A DNA stretch of 17,865 nucleotides, taken from JBFFSQ01 sp041572275. GTDB lineage: Bacteria > Pseudomonadota > Gammaproteobacteria > SZUA-229. The notes beneath the pieces were generated by a model. The model worked only from the letters and a program-made list of their open reading frames with translations, was not told where the DNA came from and made no database searches. The translations under genes were made by a program, and so were the position numbers. Below, one piece after another: positions 1 through 8,160 of this stretch; position 1 is the first letter of the stretch, and each line of letters starts with the position of its first letter. Where the stretch lies: assembly GCA_041572275.1 (NCBI GenBank), contig JBFFSQ010000040.1, positions 1-17,865 on the forward strand, given 5' to 3'.

Positions 1-48
1 ATGAGCCAGTACATTGCTGGGATTATACGAGTGCCACCTGATGTTTAA
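1..48 (+). CDS. Possible 3' end of an upstream gene (partial)
   Basis: Reading frame 1 is open from the first base to a TAA at 46-48. If it is a gene tail, the visible end reads MSQYIAGIIRVPPDV. It would overlap the ATG of the next gene (41-43) by 8 bases, which is common for translationally coupled genes. Fifteen codons are too few to identify a family, and the frame may be open by chance. Confidence 0.3.
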   Translation: MSQYIAGIIRVPPDV

Positions 49-1063
49 TGAAATTGATACATTACCCGAACGTTTTCTTACTTGCTCATCGGAAGACCTG
101 TACAGCGTCCTCGGCAAACCGACCCTGATTCATCTCCAGGGCGAAATCGAACAACCCCTGTTCGTTTCCACATTGCTTCACGGCAATGAAACCACCGGTT
201 TTTATGCCATACAGAAATTGCTGAAGGAATACCAGGATCGTCCACTGCCCCGCAGCCTGTCGATATTCATTGGCAATGTCGAAGCTGCCCGCTGTAATCA
301 ACGACGCCTCGATCGCCAGGTCGACTATAACCGCATCTGGCCGGGCACCCATGAACACTTTCTGGCTGAAGCCCATATGATGAAGCAGGTGACCGAGATC
401 ATGTGTGCACGACAGCCGTTTGCCAGTATCGACATCCACAACAATACCGGACGCAATCCACACTACGGCTGTATCAACAAACTGGACCATCGTTACTTAT
501 CCCTGGCCGGTATGTTCAGTGACACTGTAGTTTATTTCACCAGCCCAAAAGGTGTGCAGTCAGCAGCGTTTGCTGAATTTTGTCCTGCCGTTACACTGGA
601 ATGCGGACAGTCGGGTGAGATCGATAGCTATGAACATGCGGCCACCTATCTATACACCTGCCTCAATCTGAAACAACTACCAGAACAAACACCCGAGCAT
701 ATTAATCTCTACCATACCGTAGCCCGGGTCAAAATACCTGAGCGCTATTCCTTCGGTTTTGCTGATGATGCCACCATCAACTTGTATCCCAATATTGAAA
801 TGTATAATTTCAGTGTAGTAAAACCCGGGCAGGCCTTTGCCTGGATTGAAGAAGACAGCAGTGGTTATTTGCAAGCCTATGATGACGATGACCGTGAAGT
901 CGGTCGAGAATATTTTGAATATAATAAAAATTATGAAATTGTACTGCGTAAAACGGTGATGCCCTCAATGCTGACAACCAATACCACCGCTATACGCCAG
1001 GATTGTTTATGCTATTTAATGGAACGTATCAGTATCCCGGACTCAGAGCGAGACACGGGATAG
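41..1063 (+). CDS. AstE/aspartoacylase-family zinc hydrolase (M14-like)
   Basis: This is a zinc-dependent deacylase/carboxypeptidase-like protein of the succinylglutamate desuccinylase/aspartoacylase family. Members hydrolyse an amide bond of an N-acyl amino acid or a similar small substrate; the substrate here is unknown. Numbered from the ATG at 41 (340 aa), the zinc-site motif HGNE lies at residues 47-50, the second histidine in DIHNNTG at about 133, and the likely catalytic glutamate in ECG at about 187. The family stretch resembling N-x-R...D-x-NR-x-x-PG lies between them at about 85-102. The frame is also open from a TTG at 14, but the ATG at 41 is preferred because it has a GAG at a suitable distance and overlaps a possible upstream stop. 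There is no signal peptide, so it is probably cytoplasmic. The last 21 bases overlap the 3' end of the opposing c-di-GMP gene. Confidence 0.8.
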   Translation: MFNEIDTLPERFLTCSSEDLYSVLGKPTLIHLQGEIEQPLFVSTLLHGNETTGFYAIQKLLKEYQDRPLPRSLSIFIGNVEAARCNQRRLDRQVDYNRIWPGTHEHFLAEAHMMKQVTEIMCARQPFASIDIHNNTGRNPHYGCINKLDHRYLSLAGMFSDTVVYFTSPKGVQSAAFAEFCPAVTLECGQSGEIDSYEHAATYLYTCLNLKQLPEQTPEHINLYHTVARVKIPERYSFGFADDATINLYPNIEMYNFSVVKPGQAFAWIEEDSSGYLQAYDDDDREVGREYFEYNKNYEIVLRKTVMPSMLTTNTTAIRQDCLCYLMERISIPDSERDTG

Positions 1064-2926
1064 CATAGTCTCAATATCAGCCACGGGTACAGGCCGGCTG
1101 AACAAATATCCCTGAATCGTGTCACAGCCATTAATACCGAGAAACTCCAGCTGCTCCTGCAATTCGACACCTTCAGCCACCACATCCATACCCAGGCCAT
1201 GTGCCATAGCGATGATCGCTTTCACCAGGGCAGCATCTTCATGATCTGCATTCACATCACGAATAAATGCCTGATCAATTTTCAGTGTATCGATAGGGAA
1301 ACGCTTGAGATAACTGAGCGATGAATAACCGGTACCGAAATCATCCAGTGACAGTTTCACCCCCAGGGACTTTATTTTTTCCAGCCGCTGCAGTGCCATA
1401 TTAGGGTCCAGAATAATCGCACTTTCTGTCAGCTCAACACCCAGGAAACGAGGATTCATGCCAGTGTCCTGCAATATGCCATTAACCATTTCATGCAAGC
1501 GTTCGTCTTTCAACTGTTTGGCCGACAGGTTGACAGAAATCTGTACCGGTTTAAAACCCGCAGTGGCCCACGCCGCTCCCTGCCTGCAGGCTTCTTTCAC
1601 CACCCATTCACCAATTTCCATAATTAAACCGGTTTCCTCGGCTACCGGTACAAATACCGCCGGGGAAATAAAACCTTTTTCCGGATGCTTCCAGCGCAGT
1701 AACGCTTCCAGTCCCACCAGTTGTCCCGTGATCACACTCACCTGGGGCTGATAATAAAGACACAGTTCTTTATTCAGGATAGCTTTACGTAAATTGCTTT
1801 CAACCGCCATACGTTCGATTGAAGCCTGATTCATGGACTCGGTGAAAAACTGAAAATTGTTCCTTCCCTGATCTTTGGCGTGATACATCGCCGCATCAGC
1901 ATTTTTCAGCAATACATCCACGGTCTTGCCATCATCCGGATATATGGCGATACCAATACTGGTAGAGGTGTACACTTCTGTTCCACTCAGCATCAGCGGC
2001 TTGCTCACCACGTCGATCAGTCGACTGGCCACGCGTGCTACGGTCTGGCTATTTTCCGCATCCTCAATCATGATGGTGAACTCATCACCCCCCAGACGCG
2101 CTACCGATGAGGCAGATGACACGGATGAATTCAGGCTTGTGGACACATTCATGGCCACCGAATCGGTACGTCTGACCCCCTCGATCAGGCGATCAGCCGT
2201 GGCCTGCAATAACTGATCACCGACATCATGCCCCATCGAATCATTGATCAGTTTAAATCGATCCAGATCAAGAAATAAAACCGCCAGCATGGTGTTATTG
2301 CGTTCTGCATGCGCCAGTCCCTGTTCCAGACGTTCCTTAAATAACAGGTTATTAGGCAGCCCCGTCAAACCATCATGGTATGCCAGAAAGGCAATCTGGT
2401 CTTCTGCCAGCTTGCGTTCAGTAATGTCACGAATTAATGCCACCACCTGCATGCTCTTAATGGGCATGACACGTGTTTCGTAATAGTAGATTTTATGTTC
2501 ATGAACAACCACAAACTCAAAATTGATGACTGATTTATTTTTAATCGCTTCATTAATCGCCTTCAGAAACATTTCGGCAATGTCTTTTCTGAGGATATCG
2601 AATATCGATTTATTAATCAGTTTTTCAGCTGTCAGATAATAATGTTCTTTGCGCCCTGACTGATAACTAATGACGACACCATCTTCAGAAAAATGAAACA
2701 ACTGATCCGGGATCGCCTGAAAAATGGCATACATTTCTTCATTAGTCTGGACCAGCTCTTCAGCACTCAGCGTCAATGAGCGTTCCATTTCCTTATGATC
2801 CGAATCGAACTTGGTATAGGTCTCGTTTACCGCCTGAATAAACCTGGTCAGCGATACACTGGAGATATCGACGTCTTGCAGGTGTTCAGCAATCTGATCT
2901 TTGAGTAAATGAAAAATTTCCGGCAT
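1043..2926 (-). CDS. PAS-GGDEF-EAL cyclic-di-GMP cyclase/phosphodiesterase
   Basis: This 627-aa cytoplasmic signalling protein has both domains that make and degrade cyclic di-GMP. A helical N-terminus (1-60) is followed by a PAS sensor domain (about 63-170, ending in the usual RDITERK linker), a GGDEF domain (about 175-360) and an EAL domain (about 372-622). The active-site GGDEF is intact at 279-283. The EAL motif is intact at 407-409 and DDFGTGYSS at 528-536, so both activities are possible. The inhibitory-site motif RxxD (252-255) normally lies five residues before GGDEF. Here an 18-residue serine-rich insertion (about 259-276) separates the two. No membrane helices are seen, so it senses an internal signal. 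The ATG at 2926 lacks a clear Shine-Dalgarno sequence. It lies 126 bp downstream of thiC and a terminator separates them. Confidence 0.95.
   Translation of the reverse strand: MPEIFHLLKDQIAEHLQDVDISSVSLTRFIQAVNETYTKFDSDHKEMERSLTLSAEELVQTNEEMYAIFQAIPDQLFHFSEDGVVISYQSGRKEHYYLTAEKLINKSIFDILRKDIAEMFLKAINEAIKNKSVINFEFVVVHEHKIYYYETRVMPIKSMQVVALIRDITERKLAEDQIAFLAYHDGLTGLPNNLLFKERLEQGLAHAERNNTMLAVLFLDLDRFKLINDSMGHDVGDQLLQATADRLIEGVRRTDSVAMNVSTSLNSSVSSASSVARLGGDEFTIMIEDAENSQTVARVASRLIDVVSKPLMLSGTEVYTSTSIGIAIYPDDGKTVDVLLKNADAAMYHAKDQGRNNFQFFTESMNQASIERMAVESNLRKAILNKELCLYYQPQVSVITGQLVGLEALLRWKHPEKGFISPAVFVPVAEETGLIMEIGEWVVKEACRQGAAWATAGFKPVQISVNLSAKQLKDERLHEMVNGILQDTGMNPRFLGVELTESAIILDPNMALQRLEKIKSLGVKLSLDDFGTGYSSLSYLKRFPIDTLKIDQAFIRDVNADHEDAALVKAIIAMAHGLGMDVVAEGVELQEQLEFLGINGCDTIQGYLFSRPVPVADIETMLSRVSL
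2099..2152 (-). other. In-frame serine-rich insertion in the GGDEF domain
   Basis: These 54 bases encode residues 259-276 of the c-di-GMP enzyme. They are rich in Ser, Asn and Val and lie between the RxxD inhibitory site and the GGDEF active site. The segment is flanked by similar SVA codons on both sides (SVA before it, SSVA at its end), as might be left by a small duplication. The frame is kept. Confidence 0.6.
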
Positions 2927-3000
2927 GTATACAATACGAATGAAATCAGGGTCTCTATGAATTTAGCAGTAAAACGCACAAAAAGTATGACTGGACACAA

Positions 3001-3026
3001 AAAAGCCGGAAATAAATCCGGCTTTT
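3001..3026 (-). terminator. Rho-independent terminator after thiC
   Basis: A perfect 10-bp stem (AAAAGCCGGA at 3001-3010 with TCCGGCTTTT at 3017-3026) has a 6-base loop and runs on into T residues on both strands. It sits 27 bases beyond the thiC stop codon and before the c-di-GMP gene, so it most likely ends thiC transcription. The A/T-flanked stem could work in either direction. Confidence 0.85.
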
Positions 3027-3052
3027 TTGTGTATAACGATGACAGAGTCGAT

Positions 3053-4942
3053 TCAGGTTTTGGTGTAAATTTCAGCACCCTTCTCAACAAACTGAATCGA
3101 TTTTTCCTGCATGCCCTGCTTCAGAGCGTCCTCATCAGTCATCCCATGCTCACGGGCATACTCACGTACATCCTGAGTGATCTTCATGGAGCAGAAGTGC
3201 GGGCCACACATGGAACAAAAATGCGCAACCTTGGCTGAATCTTTCGGCAAGGTCTCATCGTGGTACTCGCGAGCCTTATCCGGATCCAGACCCAGATTGA
3301 ACTGGTCTTCCCAGCGAAACTCGAAACGTGCCTTGGACATGGCATTGTCACGAATCTGTGCACCCGGATGCCCCTTGGCCAGATCAGCCGCGTGGGCTGC
3401 AATCTTGTACGTAATAATCCCCTCGCGCACATCGTCCTTGTTCGGCAGTCCCAGATGTTCCTTCGGCGTCACATAACAGAGCATCGCTGTGCCATACCAG
3501 CCAATATTCGCGGCACCGATACCGGAAGTGATATGGTCATAGCCCGGGGCAATATCAGTCACCAGTGGCCCCAATGTGTAGAACGGCGCTTCAAAACAGT
3601 CTTTCAGCTCTTTATCTACATTTTCCTTGATCATCTGCATGGGCACATGACCCGGCCCTTCGATCATCACCTGCACATCATGTTCCCAGGCAATTTTGGT
3701 CAGCTCACCCAGGGTTTCCAGCTCGGCGAACTGGGCGCGGTCATTGGCATCTGCCAGTGAACCGGGACGTAAACCATCCCCCAATGAGAAGGCCACATCA
3801 TAGGCTTTCATGATTTCACAGATGTCATTGAAATGGGTATAGAGAAAATTCTCTTCATGATGGGCCAGACACCACTTGGCCATGATGGAACCACCACGGG
3901 AGACGATACCGGTGACACGATCAGCCGTCATCGGTACATAGGCCAGACGAACACCGGCATGAATAGTGAAGTAATCCACGCCCTGTTCCGCCTGTTCAAT
4001 CAGCGTGTCCTTGAAAATTTCCCAGGTCAGGTCTTCAGCCTTGCCGTTGACTTTCTCCAGTGCCTGATAAATCGGCACCGTACCGATGGGCATTGGTGCG
4101 TTACGCAGAATCCATTCACGGGTTTCATGGATGTTCTTGCCGGTGGACAGGTCCATCAGGGTGTCTCCACCCCAACGCGCAGACCAGGCCATTTTTTCTA
4201 CTTCTTCCTCAATCGACGAAGTGACCGCTGAATTACCGATGTTGGTGTTAATTTTTACCAGGAAGTTTCGGCCAATGATCATCGGTTCCAGTTCAGGATG
4301 ATTAATATTACAGGGAATTACAGCACGACCGCTGGCGACTTCCTGACGCACAAATTCCGGGGTAATCTCCTCGGGCAGCTGGGCACCGAAGCTCTCACCG
4401 GGATGCTGTCTTAACAACTTGGCATAGGCAGGATCTTTGCGCAGCTCATTCAGTCGCAGGCTTTCACGAATCGCCACATACTCCATTTCCGGGGTAATAA
4501 TCCCTTGGCGGGCATAGTGCATCTGACTCACATTCTTACCGGCTTTGGCTTTGCGTGGTTGACGGATGTGTTCAAAACGCAGGTGGGATAACTCTGGGTC
4601 ATGCTGACGCAAGCTGCCATATTCAGAACTGGGGCCATCGAGTAACTCGCTGTCATCACGCTCTTCAATCCAGGTCGAGCGCACATCAGGAATACCTTTC
4701 ATCAGGTCAATATCGACTTCAGGGTCAGTGAACGGACCGGAGGTATCATAAACCGTAATTGGCGGGTTCTTCTCAAAACCGATGCTGTCAGCCGTGTCGG
4801 CCAGCTCGATTTCGCGCATACCCACTCGAATATCAGGGCGTGACCCCTCGACATAGATTTTTCTGGAACCGGTAAACGGTCGTGTAATTTCTTCAGACAG
4901 TTTCGCTGTCTTGTTAATAAAATCTTCTGGAATAGCGCTCAT
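3053..4942 (-). CDS. thiC: Phosphomethylpyrimidine synthase ThiC
   Basis: ThiC is a radical-SAM iron-sulfur enzyme that rearranges aminoimidazole ribotide into hydroxymethylpyrimidine phosphate, the pyrimidine half of thiamine. The 629-aa protein is the long form usual in proteobacteria. It has an N-terminal ThiC-associated domain (about 15-95) before the TIM-barrel. The 4Fe-4S ligands are the C-terminal CxxCxxxxC motif in FCSMCGPHFC (Cys576, Cys579, Cys584). Other family stretches are visible, such as EGPGHVPM, LGPLVTDIAPGYDH and SLGDGLRPGS. The ATG at 4942 is preceded by a strong GAGGAAG (4947-4953). A TPP riboswitch leader lies directly upstream, so expression should fall when thiamine pyrophosphate is plentiful. 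It stands alone here; no other thi genes are in the window. Confidence 0.99.
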   Translation of the reverse strand: MSAIPEDFINKTAKLSEEITRPFTGSRKIYVEGSRPDIRVGMREIELADTADSIGFEKNPPITVYDTSGPFTDPEVDIDLMKGIPDVRSTWIEERDDSELLDGPSSEYGSLRQHDPELSHLRFEHIRQPRKAKAGKNVSQMHYARQGIITPEMEYVAIRESLRLNELRKDPAYAKLLRQHPGESFGAQLPEEITPEFVRQEVASGRAVIPCNINHPELEPMIIGRNFLVKINTNIGNSAVTSSIEEEVEKMAWSARWGGDTLMDLSTGKNIHETREWILRNAPMPIGTVPIYQALEKVNGKAEDLTWEIFKDTLIEQAEQGVDYFTIHAGVRLAYVPMTADRVTGIVSRGGSIMAKWCLAHHEENFLYTHFNDICEIMKAYDVAFSLGDGLRPGSLADANDRAQFAELETLGELTKIAWEHDVQVMIEGPGHVPMQMIKENVDKELKDCFEAPFYTLGPLVTDIAPGYDHITSGIGAANIGWYGTAMLCYVTPKEHLGLPNKDDVREGIITYKIAAHAADLAKGHPGAQIRDNAMSKARFEFRWEDQFNLGLDPDKAREYHDETLPKDSAKVAHFCSMCGPHFCSMKITQDVREYAREHGMTDEDALKQGMQEKSIQFVEKGAEIYTKT

Positions 4943-4949
4943 GTTGCTT

Positions 4950-4966
4950 CCTCAATATAGCCGAGG
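4950..4966 (-). promoter_or_regulatory. Possible Shine-Dalgarno-masking hairpin of thiC
   Basis: In the thiC leader RNA, CCUCG (4966-4962) can pair with UGAGG (4954-4950), leaving a 7-base loop and masking the GAGG of the ribosome-binding site. No T-tract terminator is seen between the riboswitch and the start codon. Control of translation is therefore more likely than control of termination. The pairing is short and unproven. Confidence 0.4.
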
Positions 4967-4994
4967 GCAAACTACGGTGATTGGGGGGAGTACC

Positions 4995-5074
4995 GAAGCT
5001 TCCCTACGCCAGTGTTAACCGGATCAGGTACTAAGGGTTTTATCTCAGCCATTACAAATGGCACCCCTAGCCTC
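4995..5074 (-). promoter_or_regulatory. TPP riboswitch (thi box)
   Basis: Read on the minus strand, this region has the conserved thi-box blocks in order: GGGGTGCC, GGCTGAGA, ACCCTT, ACCTGATCCGGTTAACAC and GGCGTAGGGAAG. The outer P1 helix is GAGGCU (5074-5069) with AGCUUC (5000-4995). The riboswitch ends about 50 bases before the thiC ATG. Binding of thiamine pyrophosphate should stabilise this fold and reduce ThiC synthesis. Confidence 0.96.
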
Positions 5075-5132
5075 GCAAGACAAATGGAATAAAAATTTCA
5101 GATGAGAGTTTATCCTTTATCAACTAACAAGC

Positions 5133-5159
5133 CTACCCTTGATTGCAGGCTCAGGGTAG
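5133..5159. repeat. Inverted repeat between divergent thiC and pcm-like genes
   Basis: CTACCCTTGA (5133-5142) and TCAGGGTAG (5151-5159) are inverted copies with one bulged T. An overlapping alternative stem pairs AGCCT (5130-5134) with AGGCT (5147-5151). The repeat lies in the divergent promoter region, about 40 bases before the pcm-like ATG and upstream of the riboswitch. It could be an operator or a hairpin in the 5' leader; there is no T-run to make it a terminator. Confidence 0.4.
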
Positions 5160-5198
5160 AATCGATCGAAAGAATGTCAAAAATTATGGGGATTTACG

Positions 5199-5861
5199 AT
5201 GAGCGCAGTAAATATCGAGCAAGCACGTCATAATATGATTGAGCAACAGGTACGTCCCTGGGATGTCCTGGATACCCGCACCCTCAACCTCATGGACGCG
5301 TTACCGCGCGATGCCTTTGTCCCCGAGGCCTATAAGAACCTGGCCTACGCCGATACCGCTATCCCCCTGGGGCATGGCGAAGAAATGATGCACCCCAATG
5401 TTGAAGCCCGAATGTTGCAGGCGCTCAACGTCCAGCCTACAGACAATGTCCTCGAAGTGGGCACTGGCAGTGGCTATATTACTGCCTGTCTGGCGAAGCT
5501 GTCGGCTCACGTTAACAGCGTTGAAATCCATGAATCTCTGAGTCAACAGGCGGCGGAACGCCTGGTTGAACAGGGTATACTCAATATATCCCTGTATGTA
5601 GACGATGCCACCGATACCAGCAAATTAACGACCCAGTATGCGGTGATTGCCATCACCGGCTCTATGCCAGAAGTACCCGAGGCCTACAAACAGGCATTAA
5701 CGGTAGGCGGTCGTATGTTCGTGATCACCGGTGAAGATCCGGTCATGGTGGCTCGACTGATTACCCGTACCAGCGAAGATACCTGGGCCGAGCAATACCT
5801 GTTTGAAACCTCGCTGAAACCTCTGGTACACAGCGAAAAGGCTAAAACCTTCGAATTCTAA
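5199..5861 (+). CDS. Protein-L-isoaspartate methyltransferase-like protein
   Basis: This 220-aa SAM-dependent methyltransferase belongs to the PIMT (Pcm) family. SAM-binding motif I is clear as LEVGTGSGY (85-93), followed by the acidic VEIHE (108-112). True repair enzymes carry a Thr-Ile-Ser substrate-site motif before a helix resembling P-x-x-V-x-x-M. At that place this protein has GEEMMHPNVEARM (60-72), so repair of isoaspartyl residues is doubtful and the real substrate is unknown. Pcm-like proteins of this kind often lie just before tolC in gammaproteobacteria, as here (16-base gap), which suggests a shared transcript. The ATG at 5199 follows a GGGGA sequence at good spacing. No signal peptide or membrane helix is seen. 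Confidence 0.85.
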   Translation: MSAVNIEQARHNMIEQQVRPWDVLDTRTLNLMDALPRDAFVPEAYKNLAYADTAIPLGHGEEMMHPNVEARMLQALNVQPTDNVLEVGTGSGYITACLAKLSAHVNSVEIHESLSQQAAERLVEQGILNISLYVDDATDTSKLTTQYAVIAITGSMPEVPEAYKQALTVGGRMFVITGEDPVMVARLITRTSEDTWAEQYLFETSLKPLVHSEKAKTFEF

Positions 5862-5877
5862 TCAGGCCCTAACATAT

Positions 5878-7209
5878 ATGATAAACCTGCAACGTGTCTT
5901 AATCCTCATGCTGTTGGCTGTCAGCAGTCAACAAGCCTATGCGATTGATTTCCTGCAGGCTCTGGATAAGGCTGAGCAGAGCGACCCGGATATCCTGGCG
6001 GCTGAATTCCAGTATCAGGCCACACTGGAATCTCGCCCCCAAAGCCTGTCTGCCTTGCTGCCACAAATAAACCTGTCGGTATTTAAAACCGACAGCAGCC
6101 AGGACATCAGCAACAGTGTTAGTTCATTACCGACTCTGCCCGACGGCTCTTATGACTCCGACACGGATGGTTTCACCCTGACGCTACAACAATCTATCTA
6201 TAACCATAGTTATTATGCACAGTTGCACCAGGCCGATAGCATCATCGCTTCTGCTACCGCTGATATTCATGCGGCGCGACAGGCCTTAATCCTGAGAGTA
6301 GCCGAGGCCTACTTCAATACCCTGGGCGCCGAAGACAACCTGAAATTTGCCCTTGCTGAAAAAGAAGCCATCGGCCAGCAACTGGAACAAACACAGAAAC
6401 GTTTCGAAGTCGGCCTGATTGCTATCACCGACGTCAAGGAATCACAGGCCCAGTACGATATTTCCGTGGCTCAGGCCATTAGTGCCGAAAACCTGCTTGC
6501 CACCAGCCTGGAAGTCCTGCGCAGCATTATCAACATCATGCCCGAAAACATCGCGCCGGTAACTGAAGACCTCCCCTTGAGTTCACCTGAACCTGCAGAC
6601 ATCGACAAGTGGGTCGACACGGCCATTAACAACAACCTGTCCCTGAAATCGGCGCAATACAATTTCGAGGCGGCACAAAAACAGGTCAGTATCGACCGCT
6701 CGGGACATTACCCCAGCTTAAACCTGTCGGCCCAGTACAATGACACCAGTACTGACTCAGACACATCGAGTCGTGATTCTGAAGATACCTCACTCACCTT
6801 ACAACTCAATGTACCCATTTATTCTGGCGGCCTGACCAACGCCAAAACCCGTCAGGCCATTGCCCTGAAAGAACAGGCGCGGGCACTCCGGGATAAGGCA
6901 CAACGCACAGCAGTACAGCTCAGTCGTGAAAGCTATCTGGGGGTCACCACCTCCATTGCCGAAGTCAATGCCTTCAAGCAGGCACTGATTTCGACACAAA
7001 CAGCCTATGAGGCGACACAGGCAGGCTTTGAAGTCGGCACCCGTACTGCCGTCGAAGTACTGGCCGCGCTACGCGAACAGTATAGGGCCGAACGCGATTA
7101 TGCCCGTGCACGCTATACCTACATCATTAACATGCTACGTCTTAAACAGGCGGCTGGTACCCTGAGTCGCGATGACGCCGTACAGGTCAACCAGTGGTTG
7201 CAACCATAG
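5878..7209 (+). CDS. tolC: TolC-family outer-membrane efflux/export channel
   Basis: This 443-aa protein forms the trimeric outer-membrane channel-tunnel used by tripartite efflux pumps and type I secretion systems. A signal peptide covers residues 1-22, with cleavage likely after QAYA. The mature protein starts IDFLQALDKAEQSDP, typical of the family. The two internally repeated OEP halves are visible. Each combines long amphipathic helices with an outer-membrane strand segment: LTLQQSIYNHSYY in the first half, and LTLQLNVPIYSGGLTNAKTRQA, split as LTLQLNVPIYSG then GLTNAKTRQA, in the second. No periplasmic adaptor or inner-membrane pump gene is nearby, so it probably serves several pumps, as TolC does in Escherichia coli. 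It lies between the pcm-like gene and the acyltransferase, all on one strand. The Shine-Dalgarno sequence is weak. Confidence 0.95.
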   Translation: MINLQRVLILMLLAVSSQQAYAIDFLQALDKAEQSDPDILAAEFQYQATLESRPQSLSALLPQINLSVFKTDSSQDISNSVSSLPTLPDGSYDSDTDGFTLTLQQSIYNHSYYAQLHQADSIIASATADIHAARQALILRVAEAYFNTLGAEDNLKFALAEKEAIGQQLEQTQKRFEVGLIAITDVKESQAQYDISVAQAISAENLLATSLEVLRSIINIMPENIAPVTEDLPLSSPEPADIDKWVDTAINNNLSLKSAQYNFEAAQKQVSIDRSGHYPSLNLSAQYNDTSTDSDTSSRDSEDTSLTLQLNVPIYSGGLTNAKTRQAIALKEQARALRDKAQRTAVQLSRESYLGVTTSIAEVNAFKQALISTQTAYEATQAGFEVGTRTAVEVLAALREQYRAERDYARARYTYIINMLRLKQAAGTLSRDDAVQVNQWLQP

Positions 7210-7227
7210 TTTACTCTGAGTAAGCAC

Positions 7228-8160
7228 GTGCCACTGATTAAAGCCGTCAAGGCCCGCCATTACCTTGCCCCACGCTACTGGCCGACCTGGCTGTCTCTGG
7301 CGCTGATGCGACTGATTGCCCGACTGCCCTTACCGGTACTGGTGTTTATCGGCAAATTATTCAGCAAACTCCTGTATATCGCCCTGCCCAAACGACGTGC
7401 CATCGCCGCCATTAACTTACGCATAGCCTTCCCGAATTTCGACGATGACGACATCAAACGCCTGACCCGGCTGACCGTGGAGAACAGCGCTATTGCGCCC
7501 TTCGAAATGGGCCTGGCCTGGTGGGAATCAGAAAAATTATTATCCCTGTGTGAAATCGAAGGCATGGAACATTTACAGCAGGCACTGTCCCACAACAAAG
7601 GTGTCATCATTCTCACCGCCCATTTCACCTGTCTGGAAATTGGCGCCTCTGTACTCAGTCATCACGTACCTTTTCAGGCCATGTACAAGCGCGCCCACAA
7701 CGACCTGTTTGATGCCTTCATGAAATATCATCGTGGTCGCCTGTTTAAAGCCATTGTCGATCACCATAAACCCCTGGTCCTGATCAAGGGTTTAAAAAAA
7801 GGCTATGCCGCCTGGTATGCACCGGACCAGGACGTTTCTGGCAAAGACAGTGTTTTCATCCCTTTTTTCGGCGTTGAAGCCACGGCACTGACGGCACCTG
7901 CCCGCATGGCCAAAATATCCGGCTCACCGGTGGTGCCGTATTATATCCAGCGCAACAAAAACAACCGCGGTTACAAACTGGTGTTGCTACCGGCACTGAA
8001 AAACTTTCCAACCGGGGATGCTCGCAATGATGCCATTTGTATCAATCAGACACTGGAACATCTGATTATGCAAAATCCTGAACAATATCTGTGGGCCCAT
8101 AAACGTTATAAAAACAGACCGGAAGGTGCTGCACCTATCTATCCATCGAAACGCTCATGA
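7228..8160 (+). CDS. LpxL/HtrB-like lipid A acyltransferase
   Basis: This 310-aa inner-membrane enzyme of the lysophospholipid acyltransferase superfamily should add a secondary (late) fatty acid to lipid A. A hydrophobic N-terminal segment (about 22-52) anchors it. The catalytic H-x4-E/D motif is AHFTCLE (His132, Glu137), preceded by the family's GVIILTAH strand. The later stretch MYKRAHNDLFD matches the position of the usual substrate-site motif. The length is usual for LpxL/LpxM (about 300-320). The start codon is GTG at 7228 with a TGAG a few bases upstream. It begins 18 bases after tolC, and its stop overlaps the waaA start (ATGA), so translation of the two is coupled. Which acyl position or chain it uses cannot be read from sequence, so no symbol is given. 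Confidence 0.92.
   Translation: MPLIKAVKARHYLAPRYWPTWLSLALMRLIARLPLPVLVFIGKLFSKLLYIALPKRRAIAAINLRIAFPNFDDDDIKRLTRLTVENSAIAPFEMGLAWWESEKLLSLCEIEGMEHLQQALSHNKGVIILTAHFTCLEIGASVLSHHVPFQAMYKRAHNDLFDAFMKYHRGRLFKAIVDHHKPLVLIKGLKKGYAAWYAPDQDVSGKDSVFIPFFGVEATALTAPARMAKISGSPVVPYYIQRNKNNRGYKLVLLPALKNFPTGDARNDAICINQTLEHLIMQNPEQYLWAHKRYKNRPEGAAPIYPSKRS

Noticed and set aside
14..40. TTG start extending the AstE-like protein by nine residues
   Set aside because: The ATG at 41 has better context and overlaps a possible upstream stop; the extra residues do not resemble the family's N-terminus.
3177..4301. Several plus-strand open frames antisense to thiC
   Set aside because: They are shadows of the strongly conserved thiC frame.
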